Source: Chromatiales bacterium
Lineage (GTDB): Bacteria; Pseudomonadota; Gammaproteobacteria; UBA6429
Length of the DNA: 25,074 nt
NCBI GenBank assembly: GCA_027076405.1
Contig: JALTJN010000092.1
Location: 1 to 25,074, forward strand
Direction: 5' to 3'
The notes under the pieces are model-generated. The model did no database searches and was not told the DNA's origin. It saw only the letters and a list, made by a program, of their open reading frames with translations. Below are positions 24,282 through 25,074 of the stretch, in pieces. Positions within the stretch are counted from its first letter, which is position 1; each line of letters begins with the position of its first letter. Made by a program: the position numbers and the translations under genes.

Positions 24282-25074
24282 ATGATGTGCTCTTATAAAA
24301 AGAGTATGGACACGACGAAACAGCATTTGGATTTGCAAAACAGTTATCAACTTTTTTATGATATTTTACAGTATAAAAAACTAACCGCCCTGCTACAGCC
24401 CATAATTGACCTTGAACAACAATCAATTCATGGCTACGAATCACTTATACGCGGCCCATCAGACAGTCCTTACCATAGTCCTGTTACTCTATTTGATGTT
24501 GCGATTCGAAGCGGAAAGCTTTTGGAGCTCGACTTATTATGCCGAGAAAAGGGGATTAGTACCTTTCAGGAAAAGCATATGCCAGGCCATTTATTTCTAA
24601 ATGCCACGCCTGAGAGCCTCCTTGAGCCGGATCATCGTTCGGGTTTAACGCTCGAAATTCTGCAAAAAAAAGGCATTCACCCTAAAGATGTTGTCATAGA
24701 AATGACAGAGCAATACCCCACGGATAATTTTGATGTTATGCGTAAAGCCATTGAGCACTACAAATCAATGGGGTTTAAAATTGCGATTGATGATTTAGGT
24801 GCAGGTTATTCCAGCTTGCGCATGTGGTCTGAACTAAGACCCGACTACGTAAAAATTGACAAGCATTTTATTCAGGGGATACATGAAGATCCTGTAAAAC
24901 AATCCTTTGTGCGTTCTATAAATGATATTGCACAAGGTTTAAATTGCAAAGTCATCGCTGAAGGCATAGAAACACAGGATGAATACCGAGCAGTTTTCGG
25001 AATGGGTATTACACTCGGTCAGGGGTATTATTTTTCACGTCCAAAACTAATGCCACCCTATTCAGTTTCCAAAC
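24282..25074 (+). CDS. EAL-domain cyclic-di-GMP phosphodiesterase (3' end outside window)
   Basis: Predicted to hydrolyse cyclic di-GMP to pGpG. About 264 residues are visible and nearly all form an EAL domain: LLQPIIDL, GYESLIRG (signature ESL in place of EAL, keeping the metal-binding Glu), LFLNATPE, VVIEMTE, IAIDDLGAGYSS, DYVKIDKHFI, VIAEGIET and GQGYYFSRP. The usual metal and lysine residues are present, so activity is plausible. It has no N-terminal sensor or membrane segment, so any CBS, GGDEF or other domain would lie beyond the window. The start MMCSYKK has AAGG 5 nt upstream; the second ATG at 24285 is equally good. Confidence 0.9.
   Translation, partial: MMCSYKKSMDTTKQHLDLQNSYQLFYDILQYKKLTALLQPIIDLEQQSIHGYESLIRGPSDSPYHSPVTLFDVAIRSGKLLELDLLCREKGISTFQEKHMPGHLFLNATPESLLEPDHRSGLTLEILQKKGIHPKDVVIEMTEQYPTDNFDVMRKAIEHYKSMGFKIAIDDLGAGYSSLRMWSELRPDYVKIDKHFIQGIHEDPVKQSFVRSINDIAQGLNCKVIAEGIETQDEYRAVFGMGITLGQGYYFSRPKLMPPYSVSK

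Noticed and set aside
1..25074. tRNA, rRNA, CRISPR array, transposase or integrase genes
   Set aside because: None was seen on either strand; the only mobile-like signals are the bioB-bioF inverted repeat and the ubiC remnant.

Overview
This window looks like the chromosome of an AT-leaning gammaproteobacterium that fixes CO2 by the Calvin cycle. The clues are a form IA RubisCO operon of the cbbLSQO type under a divergent cbbR, an MSHA-type pilus locus, ubiquinone genes (ubiC, ubiA) and a biotin operon divergent from comF. A sulfur-oxidising or similar chemolithoautotroph is the best guess. No energy-metabolism gene is in the window to confirm it.

Layout. (1) 1-3272, minus strand: a biotin operon running from an unknown four-helix membrane protein through bioB and bioF to bioH, which is cut by the window start. 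It has a near-consensus promoter that overlaps a probable BirA operator at 3357-3389. A 29-bp inverted repeat fills the bioB-bioF gap. (2) 3379-4740: comF on the plus strand, then a convergent small outer-membrane barrel gene with its own promoter. (3) 4879-11210, minus strand: mshI, mshI2, mshJ, mshK, mshL, mshM and mshN, tightly packed and often overlapping. The extension ATPase, platform protein and pilins are not here. (4) 11371-12264: ubiA. (5) 12335-19585, minus strand: the operon cbbL-cbbS-orf104-cbbQ-cbbO-orf121-cbbA, where cbbA encodes a class II aldolase fused to a Dabb domain. cbbR is divergent at 19706-20662. (6) 20663-21354: a degraded 25-codon 3' end of ubiC, then a small membrane protein gene with a strong terminator. 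(7) 21420-24083, minus strand: recG and the intact ubiC. (8) 24178-25074, plus strand: tandem Pho-box-like repeats in front of an EAL-domain gene cut by the window end.

How it fits together. CbbL and CbbS form RubisCO, and CbbQ and CbbO form its AAA+/VWA activase. The aldolase serves the regenerative half of the same cycle, and CbbR senses the metabolic state. UbiC and UbiA catalyse consecutive steps of ubiquinone synthesis but are separated here by the whole Calvin-cycle block. The ubiC 3'-end remnant beside cbbR suggests that this separation arose by insertion or rearrangement. The most informative non-coding signals are the putative BirA operator, the hairpin that may couple bioB to bioF translation, the cbbS-orf104 intercistronic hairpin, the ubiC scar and the Pho-like array upstream of the c-di-GMP gene.
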